Positions 34,096-43,175 are shown, counted from the first letter of the stretch. The stretch is DNA of 64,000 nucleotides from Ralstonia mannitolilytica (GCF_905397375.1 NZ_CAJPVG010000004.1:124001-188000); one strand, 5' to 3'. Notes: a model not told the origin generated them from the sequence alone. A program made the numbers and translations.

Positions 34096-34920
34096 ATGAA
34101 ACGACTGACTGTCGCATTGATGGCGGCTTGTGCAACGGGCGGCGCCATGGCGCAGCAGGCCGGCGACAACGTGGCCACGCTGGGGTGGTTCCACATCATG
34201 CCGCAGGACTCCAGCAACAACCTGACGACCACGGTGATCAACGCGCCGATCAACGACCCGCTGCGCCTGCCGCGCAGCTTCACGTCGCCCAACAGCGGCC
34301 TGACGGTCAACAACGCCGACACGCTCGGCCTGACGCTCACGCACTTCTTTACGGACAACATCGCGCTGACCACGATTGCCGGCGTGCCGCCCGAATTCAA
34401 GCTGACCGGGCATGGCGTGATCCGCGCGCCCGGGCCGGCAGGCGCGCTCGGGCATGTGGACCTGGATGATCCTTCGAACCAGCCGGCGGTGCGCAAGGCG
34501 CGCCAGTGGAGCCCCGGCGTCATCCTGCAGTACTACTTCGGGCATGCGCAATCGAAGTTCCGGCCGTTCGTGGGCGCGGGCGTGGTCTACAGCTTCTTCA
34601 CCAACATCGAGCTGAATCCGAACTTTGCTTCGGCCGTCAATCGCGAGCTGGGCAGCGTGCTCGCCGCGGGTGCGGGCAAGCCGGGGCCGACGAGCGTGGA
34701 GGGGAAATCCTCGTCGTCGTGGTCGCCGATCTTCAACCTGGGCGCGAGCTATGCCATCAACGAGCGCTGGGCGCTGACGGCAACGGTGTCGTACATCCCG
34801 CTCAAGACCGAAGCCGCCACCGTGATCAAGGCCGCGGACGGCACGACGCTCGCCACCACGAAGACCACGCTGAAGGCCAATCCGATCATCACGTTCGTGG
34901 GGGTGTCGTACAAGTTTTAG
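34096..34920 (+). CDS. OmpW-family outer membrane protein
   Basis: A 274-residue outer-membrane beta-barrel of the OmpW type; family members form a narrow hydrophobic channel for small apolar molecules. The signal peptide MKRLTVALMAACATGGAMA-QQAG is clear. Strand-like alternation and family blocks are visible: LGLTLTHFFTDNIALTTIAGVPP, VILQYYFGHAQSKFRPFVGAGVVYSFF (in part), NLGASYAINERWALTATVSYIPL and the C-terminal aromatic VGVSYKF, the BAM recognition end. A strong AGGAGGAAGG ribosome-binding site precedes it. The neighbours are two lipoproteins and a PraB-like protein. Confidence 0.9.
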   Translation: MKRLTVALMAACATGGAMAQQAGDNVATLGWFHIMPQDSSNNLTTTVINAPINDPLRLPRSFTSPNSGLTVNNADTLGLTLTHFFTDNIALTTIAGVPPEFKLTGHGVIRAPGPAGALGHVDLDDPSNQPAVRKARQWSPGVILQYYFGHAQSKFRPFVGAGVVYSFFTNIELNPNFASAVNRELGSVLAAGAGKPGPTSVEGKSSSSWSPIFNLGASYAINERWALTATVSYIPLKTEAATVIKAADGTTLATTKTTLKANPIITFVGVSYKF

Positions 34921-34968
34921 CCGGGTGCCGGCTGTCTACCTGGCTAAATCGGCGCGGCGGGCGTCCAA

Positions 34969-34984
34969 CGGGAACGGGTTCCCG
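34969..34984 (+). terminator. Possible terminator after the OmpW-type gene
   Basis: CGGGAA-CGGG-TTCCCG is a perfect 6-bp stem with a tetraloop, 48 bp past the stop. The following CCGCTTTCTT is only weakly T-rich, so termination may be partial and allow read-through to the next gene. Confidence 0.4.
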
Positions 34985-35031
34985 CCGCTTTCTTAAGACG
35001 GTTTCCACCGTCAGTTCCAGTGAGGCAATAA

Positions 35032-35523
35032 ATGAGCACACGTAAAGTCGTATCTCTTGCAGTTGCACTCGCACTTGCCACCGTAGCAGCCACACCCGCA
35101 CTGGCCGTCACCGTTTCGCGTGTCGATGGCCAGCCGATGAACCCGAACGGCGAGCCGTTCTCCGTGACCGGCGCAACCACGTTGTCCAAGAGCATCCTGA
35201 GCGCCAACTGCACGGTGACGTTCAACGGCACCATCACACCGTCGGGCATCGTCAACATCACGTCAACCACCTTTGCCGGTGGCGGGACGTGCGGCCTGAT
35301 CACCGGCCTCACGCCGTGGACCGGGCAGGCGGACAGCACCACGCAGCTGACCATCAACAACGCTGCCGTCAATGTCTTCCTGGCGGGCAAGTGCGGCCCG
35401 AGCAAGGTGGTGACGACGTGGAACAACGATGCATCGTCGCTCACGTTCACCAACGCGCCGATGGACCCGGACTGCAAGGTCGGTGGCACCGTGTATTCGT
35501 CGCCGAAGTTCACGGTGCAGTAA
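35032..35523 (+). CDS. PraB-like secreted protein
   Basis: A 163-residue exported protein resembling PraB, a protein described as an activator of alkane oxidation in Pseudomonas. The signal peptide is MSTRKVVSLAVALALATVAATPALA. The mature part is Thr/Asn/Ser-rich and beta-like, with four cysteines (60, 87, 121, 148) that could form two disulfides, and the pattern LSANCTVTFNGTITPSG...TFAGGGTCGLI. The ribosome-binding site GTGAGG precedes ATG 35032. The link to PraB is from recognition of this pattern, not a search. The OmpW-type porin next door would suit hydrophobic-substrate handling. Confidence 0.65.
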   Translation: MSTRKVVSLAVALALATVAATPALAVTVSRVDGQPMNPNGEPFSVTGATTLSKSILSANCTVTFNGTITPSGIVNITSTTFAGGGTCGLITGLTPWTGQADSTTQLTINNAAVNVFLAGKCGPSKVVTTWNNDASSLTFTNAPMDPDCKVGGTVYSSPKFTVQ

Positions 35524-35580
35524 GCACGCCACCGGTTGGCCCGCGGATGCGCAGCCGCTGTCAATCGGCATGAAGCAATG

Positions 35581-35598
35581 GGCCCGGCATGTCGGGCC
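35581..35598 (+). terminator. Hairpin after the PraB-like gene
   Basis: GGCCCG (35581-35586) pairs with CGGGCC (35593-35598) over a 6-nt loop. The next bases, TGGCTTGTTCTGG, are only mildly T-rich. Possible terminator of the envelope cluster. Confidence 0.4.
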
Positions 35599-35636
35599 TG
35601 GCTTGTTCTGGGGCGTGCTTCTCAGGGCAATACCCC

Positions 35637-35653
35637 TGTCGCCAATAGCGACA
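35637..35653. promoter_or_regulatory. Palindromic site upstream of the MBL hydrolase gene
   Basis: TGTCGC-CAATA-GCGACA, perfect 6-bp arms with a 5-bp centre, 79 bp before the start codon at 35732. It could be an operator; no candidate regulator gene is adjacent. Confidence 0.4.
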
Positions 35654-35731
35654 ACGCATGTGCTTCGGAAGTGGCATGATCGCGCTTGCGCCGCTGCACC
35701 GGGGCAGCGGCCAATCTTCAGGAGCCAAGAC

Positions 35732-36736
35732 ATGCGTTTGCTCACTTCCGCCGCAGCGGCCGTTGCGATGGCCGCATCCGTCGGCATCGTCCACGCACAG
35801 ACCGCCACGCCTGCCGCCACACCGGCACCCGCCATTGCACAGCAACGCACGCAGGTGCCCGGCTACTACCGCATGGCGCTCGGGGATGACGTCGTGACCG
35901 CGCTGTACGACGGCTACGTCGACCTGCCTGCCAAAACGCTGGTGGGCATGAACGCGCAGTCGGTGCAGAGCCTGCTGGCACGCATGTTCGTATCGAGCAC
36001 ACCCGGCATGCAGACTGCCGTGAACGGCTACCTGATCGACACGGGCAGCAAGCGCATCCTCGTCGATACGGGTTCGGGTACCTGCTTCGGTCCGACCATG
36101 GGCGGCCTGGCGGGCAACGTGCGCGCGTCCGGTTACCAGCCCGAGCAGGTCGATGCGGTGCTGCTCACCCATCTGCACCCGGATCACGCGTGCGGCCTGC
36201 TGACGCCGCAAGGCCAGCCGACGTTCCCCAACGCGCAGGTGTATGTGGCTGCGCCGGAAGCGGATTTCTGGCTCAGCGAGACGATCGCGGCATCCAAGCC
36301 GAAAGACATGCAGCCGTTCTTCAAGATGGCACGCGATGCCGTGGCGCCGTACGCCGCCGCCGGCAGGCTGAAGCAGTTCAAGCCCGGCGACGAAGTGGTG
36401 GAGGGCGTGCGCTCGGTGGTGGCGAACGGCCATACGCCGGGGCATAGCGGCTACCTGGTGAGTTCCAAGGGCCGCAGCCTGCTGGTGTGGGGCGACATCG
36501 TCCACAGCCACGCGGTGCAGTTCCAGCACCCCGAGGTCGCGTTCGAATACGACGTCGACCAGAAGCAGGCCGTGGCCTCGCGCCGCAAGCTGTTTGCCGA
36601 CGCGGCGCAGAACAAGCTGTGGGTGGCCGGTGCGCATCTGCCGTTCCCGGGCCTGGGCCACGTGCGCAAGGACGGCAAGGCCTTCGCCTGGGTGCCGATC
36701 GAGTACGGCCCCTTGCGCACCGACCGCGCAGACTGA
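35732..36736 (+). CDS. Periplasmic MBL-fold metallo-hydrolase
   Basis: A 334-residue metallo-beta-lactamase-fold hydrolase. The start ATG 35732 (MRLLTSAAAAVAMAASVGIVHAQ) follows CAGGAG and gives a signal peptide cleaved after VHA, so it acts in the periplasm. Zinc ligands: HLHPDHACG (HxHxDH motif), the HTPGHSG histidine, the metal-bridging Asp in LLVWGDIVHS, and a late His in AGAHLPFPG. The order resembles methyl-parathion-hydrolase- and AHL-lactonase-like members. The substrate is unknown. It converges with the ABC binding protein gene only 4 bp from its stop, with no terminator between them. Confidence 0.88.
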   Translation: MRLLTSAAAAVAMAASVGIVHAQTATPAATPAPAIAQQRTQVPGYYRMALGDDVVTALYDGYVDLPAKTLVGMNAQSVQSLLARMFVSSTPGMQTAVNGYLIDTGSKRILVDTGSGTCFGPTMGGLAGNVRASGYQPEQVDAVLLTHLHPDHACGLLTPQGQPTFPNAQVYVAAPEADFWLSETIAASKPKDMQPFFKMARDAVAPYAAAGRLKQFKPGDEVVEGVRSVVANGHTPGHSGYLVSSKGRSLLVWGDIVHSHAVQFQHPEVAFEYDVDQKQAVASRRKLFADAAQNKLWVAGAHLPFPGLGHVRKDGKAFAWVPIEYGPLRTDRAD

Positions 36737-36740
36737 ACCG

Positions 36741-38018
36741 TCACGCGCCTGCCGGCCGCTTCATCTTGCACGTGGTCGGCAGGTCGAGGTCTTTGGCGGC
36801 GGTGGTGCTTTCGGTCTTGTGGCCCCATTGCGTGCCGTCATAGCCGACCTTGACGGTCTTGCCGTCCACCGGTGCGATCGTCGAGACGACCTGCGGCAGC
36901 AGCAGTTGGTGGTCGACCTTGCGCATGGTGACTTCGCCGAGGAAGCTCTGCTTCTGCATGCCCTCCAGGGCAAGGGCGATCTTCAGCGGGTCGGCCGAAT
37001 GGGCCTTGCGGATGGCATCGGTCAGCAGTTCGACCGAGAGCACGGTCCGCGGTGCGAAATGCTCGCCGGCGGCCGTCTGCCGGGCACGGGCGTCCATCTG
37101 CATCAGCTGCGCGTTGCCGCTGCCCGGCGTCCATTCCGACACCCACGTCACCTTGCCGAGCTTGGCCTGTGATACCGCCAGCACTGTGCCGGGTGCGCCC
37201 GCGCCACTGTGGTTCAGGTAGCGCACGTCGTAGCCCATGTCACCGGCGGCCTTGATGAGCAGGTTCAGATCCTGCCCCCAGTTGCCAGTGAGCAGCGTAT
37301 CGGCGCCGCTGGCCTTGGCTTTCGAAGCATAGGGCGCGAAGTCCTTCACCTTGCCGATCGGGTGCAGCGTCTCGCCGGTGAACTGCACGTCGGGCCGTGC
37401 CGCAGAGATCATCTGCTTGCCCAGCGACGCCCACAGCCGCCCATGCGCGTAATCCTGGTTGAGCGAGTAGACCTTGCGGATGTCGGGCTGCGTCTTCACG
37501 AAGTTGGCCAGCGCGCGCATCTTCATGGCCGTGTTCGCCTCGGTGGCGAAGTGCCAGAAGCTGCAGTGCGCGCCCGTCAGGTCCGGGTCGATCGACGCGT
37601 AGTTGATGATGAGCACCCGCTTGGCCGGATTGCGCTCGTTGTGCTTGGTGGCCGCATCGACCATGGCCGCCACCACGGACGAGCCCGAACCCCCGGTGAA
37701 GACGATCTTCGCGCCGGCATCGATCGCGCTCTGCAACGCCGACAGGCTGTCCTGCGCCGAGAGCTTGTTGTCGTACGTCGACAGTTCGTAGCGCGCACCG
37801 CTGAGCACGCCCTGCGGCTGCGCGTTGGCGTCGTCGATGGCGAGCTTGATGTTGGCCAGGAACTGCTCGCCCACGTTGGAGAGCGGGCCACTCAGCTGAT
37901 CGATGAACGCGACCTTGATCGGCGCGGCATCGGCGGCGTGCGCCTGCGGTGCGCAAAGCAGCGTCGCGGCACAGGCCAGCGCTGACAACGGACGGGCGAA
38001 GCGGAACGATGCAGCCAT
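36741..38018 (-). CDS. Branched-chain amino acid ABC-type substrate-binding protein (orphan)
   Basis: A 425-residue periplasmic binding protein of the Leu/Ile/Val (HAAT) family. A signal peptide (MAASFRFARPLSALACAATLLCAPQAHA) precedes ADAAPIKVAFIDQLSGPLSNVGEQ (start only). Type I PBP features: FTGGSGSSVVAAMVDAA, the second-lobe SLNQDYAHGR and NWGQDLNLLIKAA. HAAT-family proteins also bind aromatic and aliphatic acids. No permease or ATPase genes are nearby. It is the last gene of the minus-strand ligase-carboxylase operon, 27 bp after the carboxylase, suggesting its ligand is the acid that those enzymes activate and carboxylate (inference). Confidence 0.88.
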   Translation of the reverse strand: MAASFRFARPLSALACAATLLCAPQAHAADAAPIKVAFIDQLSGPLSNVGEQFLANIKLAIDDANAQPQGVLSGARYELSTYDNKLSAQDSLSALQSAIDAGAKIVFTGGSGSSVVAAMVDAATKHNERNPAKRVLIINYASIDPDLTGAHCSFWHFATEANTAMKMRALANFVKTQPDIRKVYSLNQDYAHGRLWASLGKQMISAARPDVQFTGETLHPIGKVKDFAPYASKAKASGADTLLTGNWGQDLNLLIKAAGDMGYDVRYLNHSGAGAPGTVLAVSQAKLGKVTWVSEWTPGSGNAQLMQMDARARQTAAGEHFAPRTVLSVELLTDAIRKAHSADPLKIALALEGMQKQSFLGEVTMRKVDHQLLLPQVVSTIAPVDGKTVKVGYDGTQWGHKTESTTAAKDLDLPTTCKMKRPAGA

Positions 38019-38045
38019 GGGGTCTCCTTGATTGTTCGTTGTGGC

Positions 38046-41000
38046 CTACCACGTATCGATGAAGCGGCGCGAGGCAGGGTCGCGCGTATGCCGCGGCGGG
38101 GCAGGCGGCACCGATCGCAGCCCGCGCAGCAGCCAGCGGCGCGTGTCGGCGGGGTCGATCACCGCGTCGATCTCGAGATAGCTCGCAATGTTGAGCGCGC
38201 GGCCTTGCTCGTAGGCCTCGTCAACCATCTTGCGGAACAGCGCCTCGCGCTCGGCCGGGTCTTGCACCGCTTCCAGCTCCTTCCGGTAGCCGAGGCGGAT
38301 GGCGCCCTCGATGCCCATGGCGCCAAATTCGCCGCTCGGCCACGACGCCGTGAAGAACGGCGCCTGGAAGCCGCCCGCCGCCATCGCCATCGCCCCAAGG
38401 CCGTAGCCCTTGCGCAGCACCACCGTGAAGAGCGGCACGCGCAGGTTGCCCGCCGTGACGAACATCCGGCAGACGTGGCGCACGGTGGCCGTCTTCTCCG
38501 CTTCAGGGCCCACCATGAAGCCCGGCGTGTCGCACAGCGAGACGATCGGCAGGTCAAAGGCGTTGCACAGCTGCATGAAGCGTGAGGCCTTGTCGGCGGC
38601 GGCCGAATCGATGGCGCCGCCGAGATGCCGGGGGTTGTTGGCAATGCAGCCGAATGCGCGGCCTTCGATGCGGATCAGCGCGGTGATGATGCCCACGCCA
38701 AACGCCTTGCGCAGCTCCAGCACGGAGCCGGTGTCGGCCAGTGCATCGATGACGGCGCGCATGTCGTAGCTGCGCAAGCGGTTTTCCGGGATCACGTGGC
38801 GCAGGCGTCGGGCGTCGCTGGCGCTCCAGTGGGCGAGCGGGCCCTGGAAGTAGCTGAGGTATTGGCGCGCCGCGTCCACGGCTTGCGCTTCGTTCTCGAC
38901 GAGCACGTCGATCACGCCGTTGGGGGCCTGCACGCTCACGGGGCCGACCTCCTCGGGGGCATACACGCCCAGGCCGCCGCCCTCGATCATGGCCGGTCCG
39001 CCCATGCCGATGGTGGCATCGCGCGTGGCGATGATCACGTCGGCGCAACCGAGCAGCGCCGCATTGCCGGCAAAGCACCGCCCCGACACGATGCCCACCG
39101 TCGGCACGAGCCCCGACAGGCGCGCGAACTGGATGAAGGTCGGGCAGTCCAGCCCGCTGATGCCGCGCTTCTCGGTGTCGCCGGGCCGGCCGCCGCCGCC
39201 TTCGGCAAACAGCACGACGGGCAGCTTCCACTGCTGCGCCAGGTCCAGCGCGCGGTCGGTCTTCTTGTGGTTGAAGGTGCCCTGCGTGCCGGCCAGTACG
39301 GTGTAGTCATAGGCCAGCACCATGCAGCGGGCGTCCTGGTCGGGAAAGTGCGCGCCGTTGACGGTGCCGATGCCGGTGATGATGCCGTCAGCCGGCGTCG
39401 AGCGGATCAGGTCGTCCAGCGAGCGCCGTTGCCGTTGCGCGGCGATGGCCAGGGCGCCGTACTCGATGAACGAATCGGCATCGCACAGGTGCGCGATGTT
39501 CTCGCGCGCGGTGCGCTGGCCCGTCTTGCGTCGGCGGGCGACGGCCTCGGGCCGGTTCTCGTCGAGCCCGAAGGCATGGCGGTCGATGACGGCCTGCAGA
39601 TCGGGGCGGATGTGGTCCAGGTCGACTTCAACGTCCGCCGCTTCGGCGTGCTGGTCGGCATCGTCCAGCTGCAGCGCCAGCAGCGGCTGGCCTTCGCGCA
39701 TGGTGGCGCCGGGTTGTGCATACACCTGAAGCACGTGCCCGGATGCCGGCGCGAGCACCACGTGTTCCATCTTCATCGCCTCCATCACGGCCAGCACCTG
39801 GCCGCGCGTGACGGCTGCGCCGGCTTCCGCGTGGATCTGGATCAGCGCACCGTCCATGGGCGCCGTCAGCAGTTCGGCATCGTCCGGCAGATCATCGATG
39901 GGGACGTGGCGCGCCTGCCCATCCGGATCTGCCGCGGCATCCGACGACGGATGAAACGCTCGGTGCGCACCGTCGCTGGCGTTCAGCAGCTCCGTCAGGC
40001 GCGCGTCGAGAAACTGCGTGTGGACCGCGTTGGCCTGCACGTCTGCATCGCTCAGGAGATCCTGCAGCAGCCGCTTGTTCGTCGCCAACCCTTCGATGCG
40101 GAATTCGCACAGTGCGCGGTACGTCTGCGCCAGCGCCTGCGCATACGTGCCGCGCGCTGTATGGACGATCAGCTTGGCGAGCAGCGAATCGAAGCGCGGG
40201 TTCGGCCGATAGCCGACGTAGCCGCACGTGTCGACGCGCACACCCGGGCCATTGGGTGGCTCGAACGCGGCAAGCGTGCCGGTGGACGGATGCGGCTGGC
40301 CGGAAGCGTCGAGCGTTTCGGCATTGATGCGCACCTGGACAGCGTGGCCGCGCGGTGCGATCGGCTGGCCCAGCCCAAGCTCTGCCAGCGACGCCCCTTG
40401 CGCGAGCGCCAATTGCGTCGCCACGAGGTCGACACCCGTCACCATCTCCGTGACGGTGTGTTCGACCTGCACGCGCGGGTTGGCTTCCATGAAGTAGAAC
40501 GCGGCGTGCGGTGTGCCGGCGCCTTCCACCAGAAACTCGAATGTGCCGATGCCGCAGTAGCCGGCCGCTTTGGCGAGCGCAATGGCCGCGTCGGCGATGC
40601 CCGCGCGCAGGGCGTCGTCCAGCGCGGGGCTGGGTGCGATCTCGATCAGCTTCTGGTGACGGCGCTGCAGGCTGCATTCGCGCTCGCCCAGGTGCGCGAC
40701 ATTGCCGTGTGCGTCTGCAACGATCTGGATTTCAATGTGGCGCGGCGCCGGCACCAGTGCTTCCACGTAGACGTCGCCGCTGCCGAATGCGGCCTGGGCC
40801 TCGGACACGCAGCGCGCATAGGCCTGCGCAATCGCAGCCGCATCGTGCACGGCGCGCATGCCGCGTCCCCCGCCGCCGGCCACGGCCTTGATCATCATGC
40901 CGTGCGACGGCGGCAGCGCCGCGAAGAACGCCTGCGCCTCCTGCACCGACGTTGCGCCGCGTGTGCCATTGACGATCGGGATGCCGGCTTCGTGTGCCAG

Positions 41001-41363
41001 CGCCCGAGCGCGGGCCTTGTCGCCGAACATGTCGAGAACGCGCGGGGCAGGGCCGATGAACTGCACGCCGGCTTCGGCGCACCGGCGCGCGAACGCGGCG
41101 TGCTCGCTCAGAAAGCCGTAGCCGGGGTGGAGCGCGTCGGCGCCCACGGCGCGCGCGGCGGCGAGAATCGCTTCGCCATCGAGGTACGCACGGGGGCCGG
41201 TGCCGGGCAAGGGTACGGCTTCGTCGGCGCGCAGCGGGTGCAGGGCATCCCGGTCGTCTTCGGAATAGACGGCGGTGCAAGGCAGGCCGACCGAGGCAGC
41301 CGCGCGGGCAATGCGAATGGCGATCTCGCCGCGATTGGCGATCAGCAGTTTGCGAAACGTCAT
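38046..41363 (-). CDS. Single-chain acyl-CoA carboxylase (BC-BCCP-CT fusion)
   Basis: A biotin-dependent carboxylase with all catalytic parts in one 1105-residue chain (about 117 kDa). Biotin carboxylase spans about 1-450: ATP-grasp loop AGGGGRGM at 162-169 and EANPRVQVEH at 293-302. The biotinyl carrier domain is about 498-567, with Lys531 in EAMKMEH. The carboxyltransferase is about 575-1105, with FAEGGGGRPG and GRCFAGNAALLG. Single-chain long-chain acyl-CoA carboxylases (LCC) have this size and order, whereas propionyl- and acetyl-CoA carboxylases are split. The start ATG 41361-41363 (MTFRKLLIANRGEIA) is standard; the upstream frame extension is not. The substrate is unproven; the ligase gene upstream (14-bp gap) should make its acyl-CoA. 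Confidence 0.93.
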   Translation of the reverse strand: MTFRKLLIANRGEIAIRIARAAASVGLPCTAVYSEDDRDALHPLRADEAVPLPGTGPRAYLDGEAILAAARAVGADALHPGYGFLSEHAAFARRCAEAGVQFIGPAPRVLDMFGDKARARALAHEAGIPIVNGTRGATSVQEAQAFFAALPPSHGMMIKAVAGGGGRGMRAVHDAAAIAQAYARCVSEAQAAFGSGDVYVEALVPAPRHIEIQIVADAHGNVAHLGERECSLQRRHQKLIEIAPSPALDDALRAGIADAAIALAKAAGYCGIGTFEFLVEGAGTPHAAFYFMEANPRVQVEHTVTEMVTGVDLVATQLALAQGASLAELGLGQPIAPRGHAVQVRINAETLDASGQPHPSTGTLAAFEPPNGPGVRVDTCGYVGYRPNPRFDSLLAKLIVHTARGTYAQALAQTYRALCEFRIEGLATNKRLLQDLLSDADVQANAVHTQFLDARLTELLNASDGAHRAFHPSSDAAADPDGQARHVPIDDLPDDAELLTAPMDGALIQIHAEAGAAVTRGQVLAVMEAMKMEHVVLAPASGHVLQVYAQPGATMREGQPLLALQLDDADQHAEAADVEVDLDHIRPDLQAVIDRHAFGLDENRPEAVARRRKTGQRTARENIAHLCDADSFIEYGALAIAAQRQRRSLDDLIRSTPADGIITGIGTVNGAHFPDQDARCMVLAYDYTVLAGTQGTFNHKKTDRALDLAQQWKLPVVLFAEGGGGRPGDTEKRGISGLDCPTFIQFARLSGLVPTVGIVSGRCFAGNAALLGCADVIIATRDATIGMGGPAMIEGGGLGVYAPEEVGPVSVQAPNGVIDVLVENEAQAVDAARQYLSYFQGPLAHWSASDARRLRHVIPENRLRSYDMRAVIDALADTGSVLELRKAFGVGIITALIRIEGRAFGCIANNPRHLGGAIDSAAADKASRFMQLCNAFDLPIVSLCDTPGFMVGPEAEKTATVRHVCRMFVTAGNLRVPLFTVVLRKGYGLGAMAMAAGGFQAPFFTASWPSGEFGAMGIEGAIRLGYRKELEAVQDPAEREALFRKMVDEAYEQGRALNIASYLEIDAVIDPADTRRWLLRGLRSVPPAPPRHTRDPASRRFIDTW

Positions 41364-41377
41364 GTGAGGGGGAGGCG

Positions 41378-43081
41378 TCAAATCCGTTCTGCGAGCGGCG
41401 CGAGATCCTGCTTGCGTACCTTGCCCGTGGCCGTGAGCGGCAGGGCATCGACGATGCGCACGATGGGCACCTTGTAGACCGCCATGTTGTCGCGGCACCA
41501 CTGGGTGAGCGTCGCGTCGTCCAGCGTGCCGACGGCCTCGGGGCGCAGCATCACGAACGCGACCGGGACCTGGCCGCGCTGCTCGTCGGCGCGGCCGACC
41601 ACGGCGGAGCCCAGCACAGCGGGGTGCTTGCCGAGCATGGCTTCGATCTCGGCCGGGAATACGCTCATGCCATTGACCTTGAGCATCTCCTTGCGGCGGC
41701 CGAGGTAATGGATGTAGCCGTGCTCGTCGATGCAGCCGATGTCGCCGGTGTGGAACCAGCCGTTGCGCAGGGTTTGTGCAGTCGCTTCCGGCTTGTTCCA
41801 GTAGCCCTTGAGCAGCGTAGGGGTGCGCACGCACAGTTCGCCCTCTGCGCCGATGGGCAGGACTTCGTGCGTGTCGAAATCGCAGATCTTGAAGTCGGTG
41901 CCCGGCACGGGCAGTCCCACGAAGATCGGCTGCGAACGCAGGTCGAAATCGTCATCCTGCATGCCGACCGTGAAGGTGTTGCAGGTTTGCGTTTCGGTCA
42001 TGCCCCAGGCGCTCTCGGCCATCATCGAGCCGGTGAGCTCCCGCCACGCGCGGCGGTACTCCGGGTTCAGCTTCTTGACGAACGACGACACGCCCGTGTG
42101 CCGCAGCGAGCGCAGGTTGTATTCGTGCACGCGCGGATGCGCCATCACTTCGGCCGCGCTGTCGACGAGCATTGAGCCGTTGGTGACGCGGTAGCGCTGC
42201 ACGCCGGCCATGAAGGCCTCGGCATCCCAGCGCGCCAGCAGCACCAGCGGCACGCCGAGGAACGCGGGAAAGATCAGCCCGGTGTTCTCGCCGGCAATCC
42301 AGAACTGCGGATAGAAGCTCAGCATGACAGTGTCGCCGTCTGCGCGCAGCGACACGGCCGAAAACGCGGCGGCCATGTCGACCATGTCGCCCTGCGTGTG
42401 GATGCAGCCCTTGGGCAGGCCCGTCGTGCCGCCGGTGTAGTTCAGCGCGGCGGGGGCGTCGAGCCCAGCGGGCGGCAAAGCGATGGGCGCAGTGTTTGCC
42501 AGCGCCGGCACCAGGTCGATGGCGTCATCGCAGGGGGCGGGCGCTTCGGCCAGCATCGCGGGCAGCGGCAGCGTCGGCTGCGCGGGCACCACATCCGCAT
42601 AGCGCGTGACGAAAACATGCTCGAGCGATGTCTCGGCCCGCACGTCGCGCACCAGCGGCATCAGCCGATCCAGCGTGACGATGGCGCGCGGCGTCGCGTC
42701 GGTGAGCGCATGCATCAACTCCGCGCGCTGCGATAGCGGGCTGATCGGCACATACACGGCACCGAGCTTCAGGATGCCGAAGAACACCACATTGAATTGC
42801 GGACAGTTCGAGAGGAACACCCCCACGCGATCGCCCGCGCCAATGCCGTGCCGGGCTAGCAGCGCCGCAAAGCGGTCAGACAGGTCATCGAGCTGGGCGA
42901 ACGTCGTGTCGTGCCCGTAGAAGTGGATGGCCGGTTTGTCTGGCGTGGTGCGGGCCCAGTGGCGCAGATACTCGGTCAGGGCGACGCGTCCGATGGGGTA
43001 GTGGGGTTCGCGGGGGGCATCGACCGGCCATGCGCGCGCCCAGAGCGCGCGAACGCGGCCGAGATACTCGGACTCGTCCAT
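41378..43081 (-). CDS. AMP-forming acyl-CoA synthetase (fatty/aromatic acid-CoA ligase)
   Basis: An ANL-superfamily ligase (567 aa) that activates a carboxylic acid to its CoA thioester using ATP. Motifs: P-loop NYTGGTTGLPKG, ligase motif AWGMTETQTC, HTGDIGCIDEHGYIHYLGR (in part), KVNGMSVFPAEIE, and the catalytic Lys near TATGKVRKQDL. The start used is ATG 43079-43081 (MDESEYLGRV); MPCTTQRRQALAMDES from 43117 is possible. First gene of a minus-strand operon with the single-chain carboxylase and a periplasmic binding protein, divergent from a TetR regulator. The acid substrate cannot be read from the sequence. Confidence 0.9.
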   Translation of the reverse strand: MDESEYLGRVRALWARAWPVDAPREPHYPIGRVALTEYLRHWARTTPDKPAIHFYGHDTTFAQLDDLSDRFAALLARHGIGAGDRVGVFLSNCPQFNVVFFGILKLGAVYVPISPLSQRAELMHALTDATPRAIVTLDRLMPLVRDVRAETSLEHVFVTRYADVVPAQPTLPLPAMLAEAPAPCDDAIDLVPALANTAPIALPPAGLDAPAALNYTGGTTGLPKGCIHTQGDMVDMAAAFSAVSLRADGDTVMLSFYPQFWIAGENTGLIFPAFLGVPLVLLARWDAEAFMAGVQRYRVTNGSMLVDSAAEVMAHPRVHEYNLRSLRHTGVSSFVKKLNPEYRRAWRELTGSMMAESAWGMTETQTCNTFTVGMQDDDFDLRSQPIFVGLPVPGTDFKICDFDTHEVLPIGAEGELCVRTPTLLKGYWNKPEATAQTLRNGWFHTGDIGCIDEHGYIHYLGRRKEMLKVNGMSVFPAEIEAMLGKHPAVLGSAVVGRADEQRGQVPVAFVMLRPEAVGTLDDATLTQWCRDNMAVYKVPIVRIVDALPLTATGKVRKQDLAPLAERI

Positions 43082-43138
43082 CGCCAAAGCTTGTCTCCGT
43101 TGGGTTGTGCAGGGCATACGCCCGTGGGCGTCGCACTG

Positions 43139-43168
43139 TCTATACTTGATGGTAGATTTTTATACCAA
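43139..43168 (-). promoter_or_regulatory. Putative sigma-70 promoter of the ligase-carboxylase operon
   Basis: On the minus strand: -35 TTGGTA (43163-43168), 18-bp spacer, -10 TATAGA (43139-43144), about 58 bp upstream of the ligase start. The -35 overlaps the palindrome at 43162-43175, the arrangement expected for repression. Confidence 0.5.
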
Positions 43169-43175
43169 CGGGTAT
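43162..43175. promoter_or_regulatory. Candidate TetR-family operator
   Basis: ATACC-AACG-GGTAT, a perfect 5-bp inverted repeat with a 4-bp centre, located midway in the roughly 200-bp divergent region between the ligase gene and the TetR gene. It is embedded in the only AT-rich patch of that region and overlaps the predicted operon -35. Confidence 0.5.

Noticed and set aside
35670..35695. TGGCATG...TTGCG resembling a sigma-54 promoter before the MBL hydrolase
   Set aside because: Spacing between the GG and GC elements is 3 bp too long for sigma-54.
38625..41477. 950-codon plus-strand frame over the carboxylase
   Set aside because: Shadow of a motif-complete biotin carboxylase fusion.
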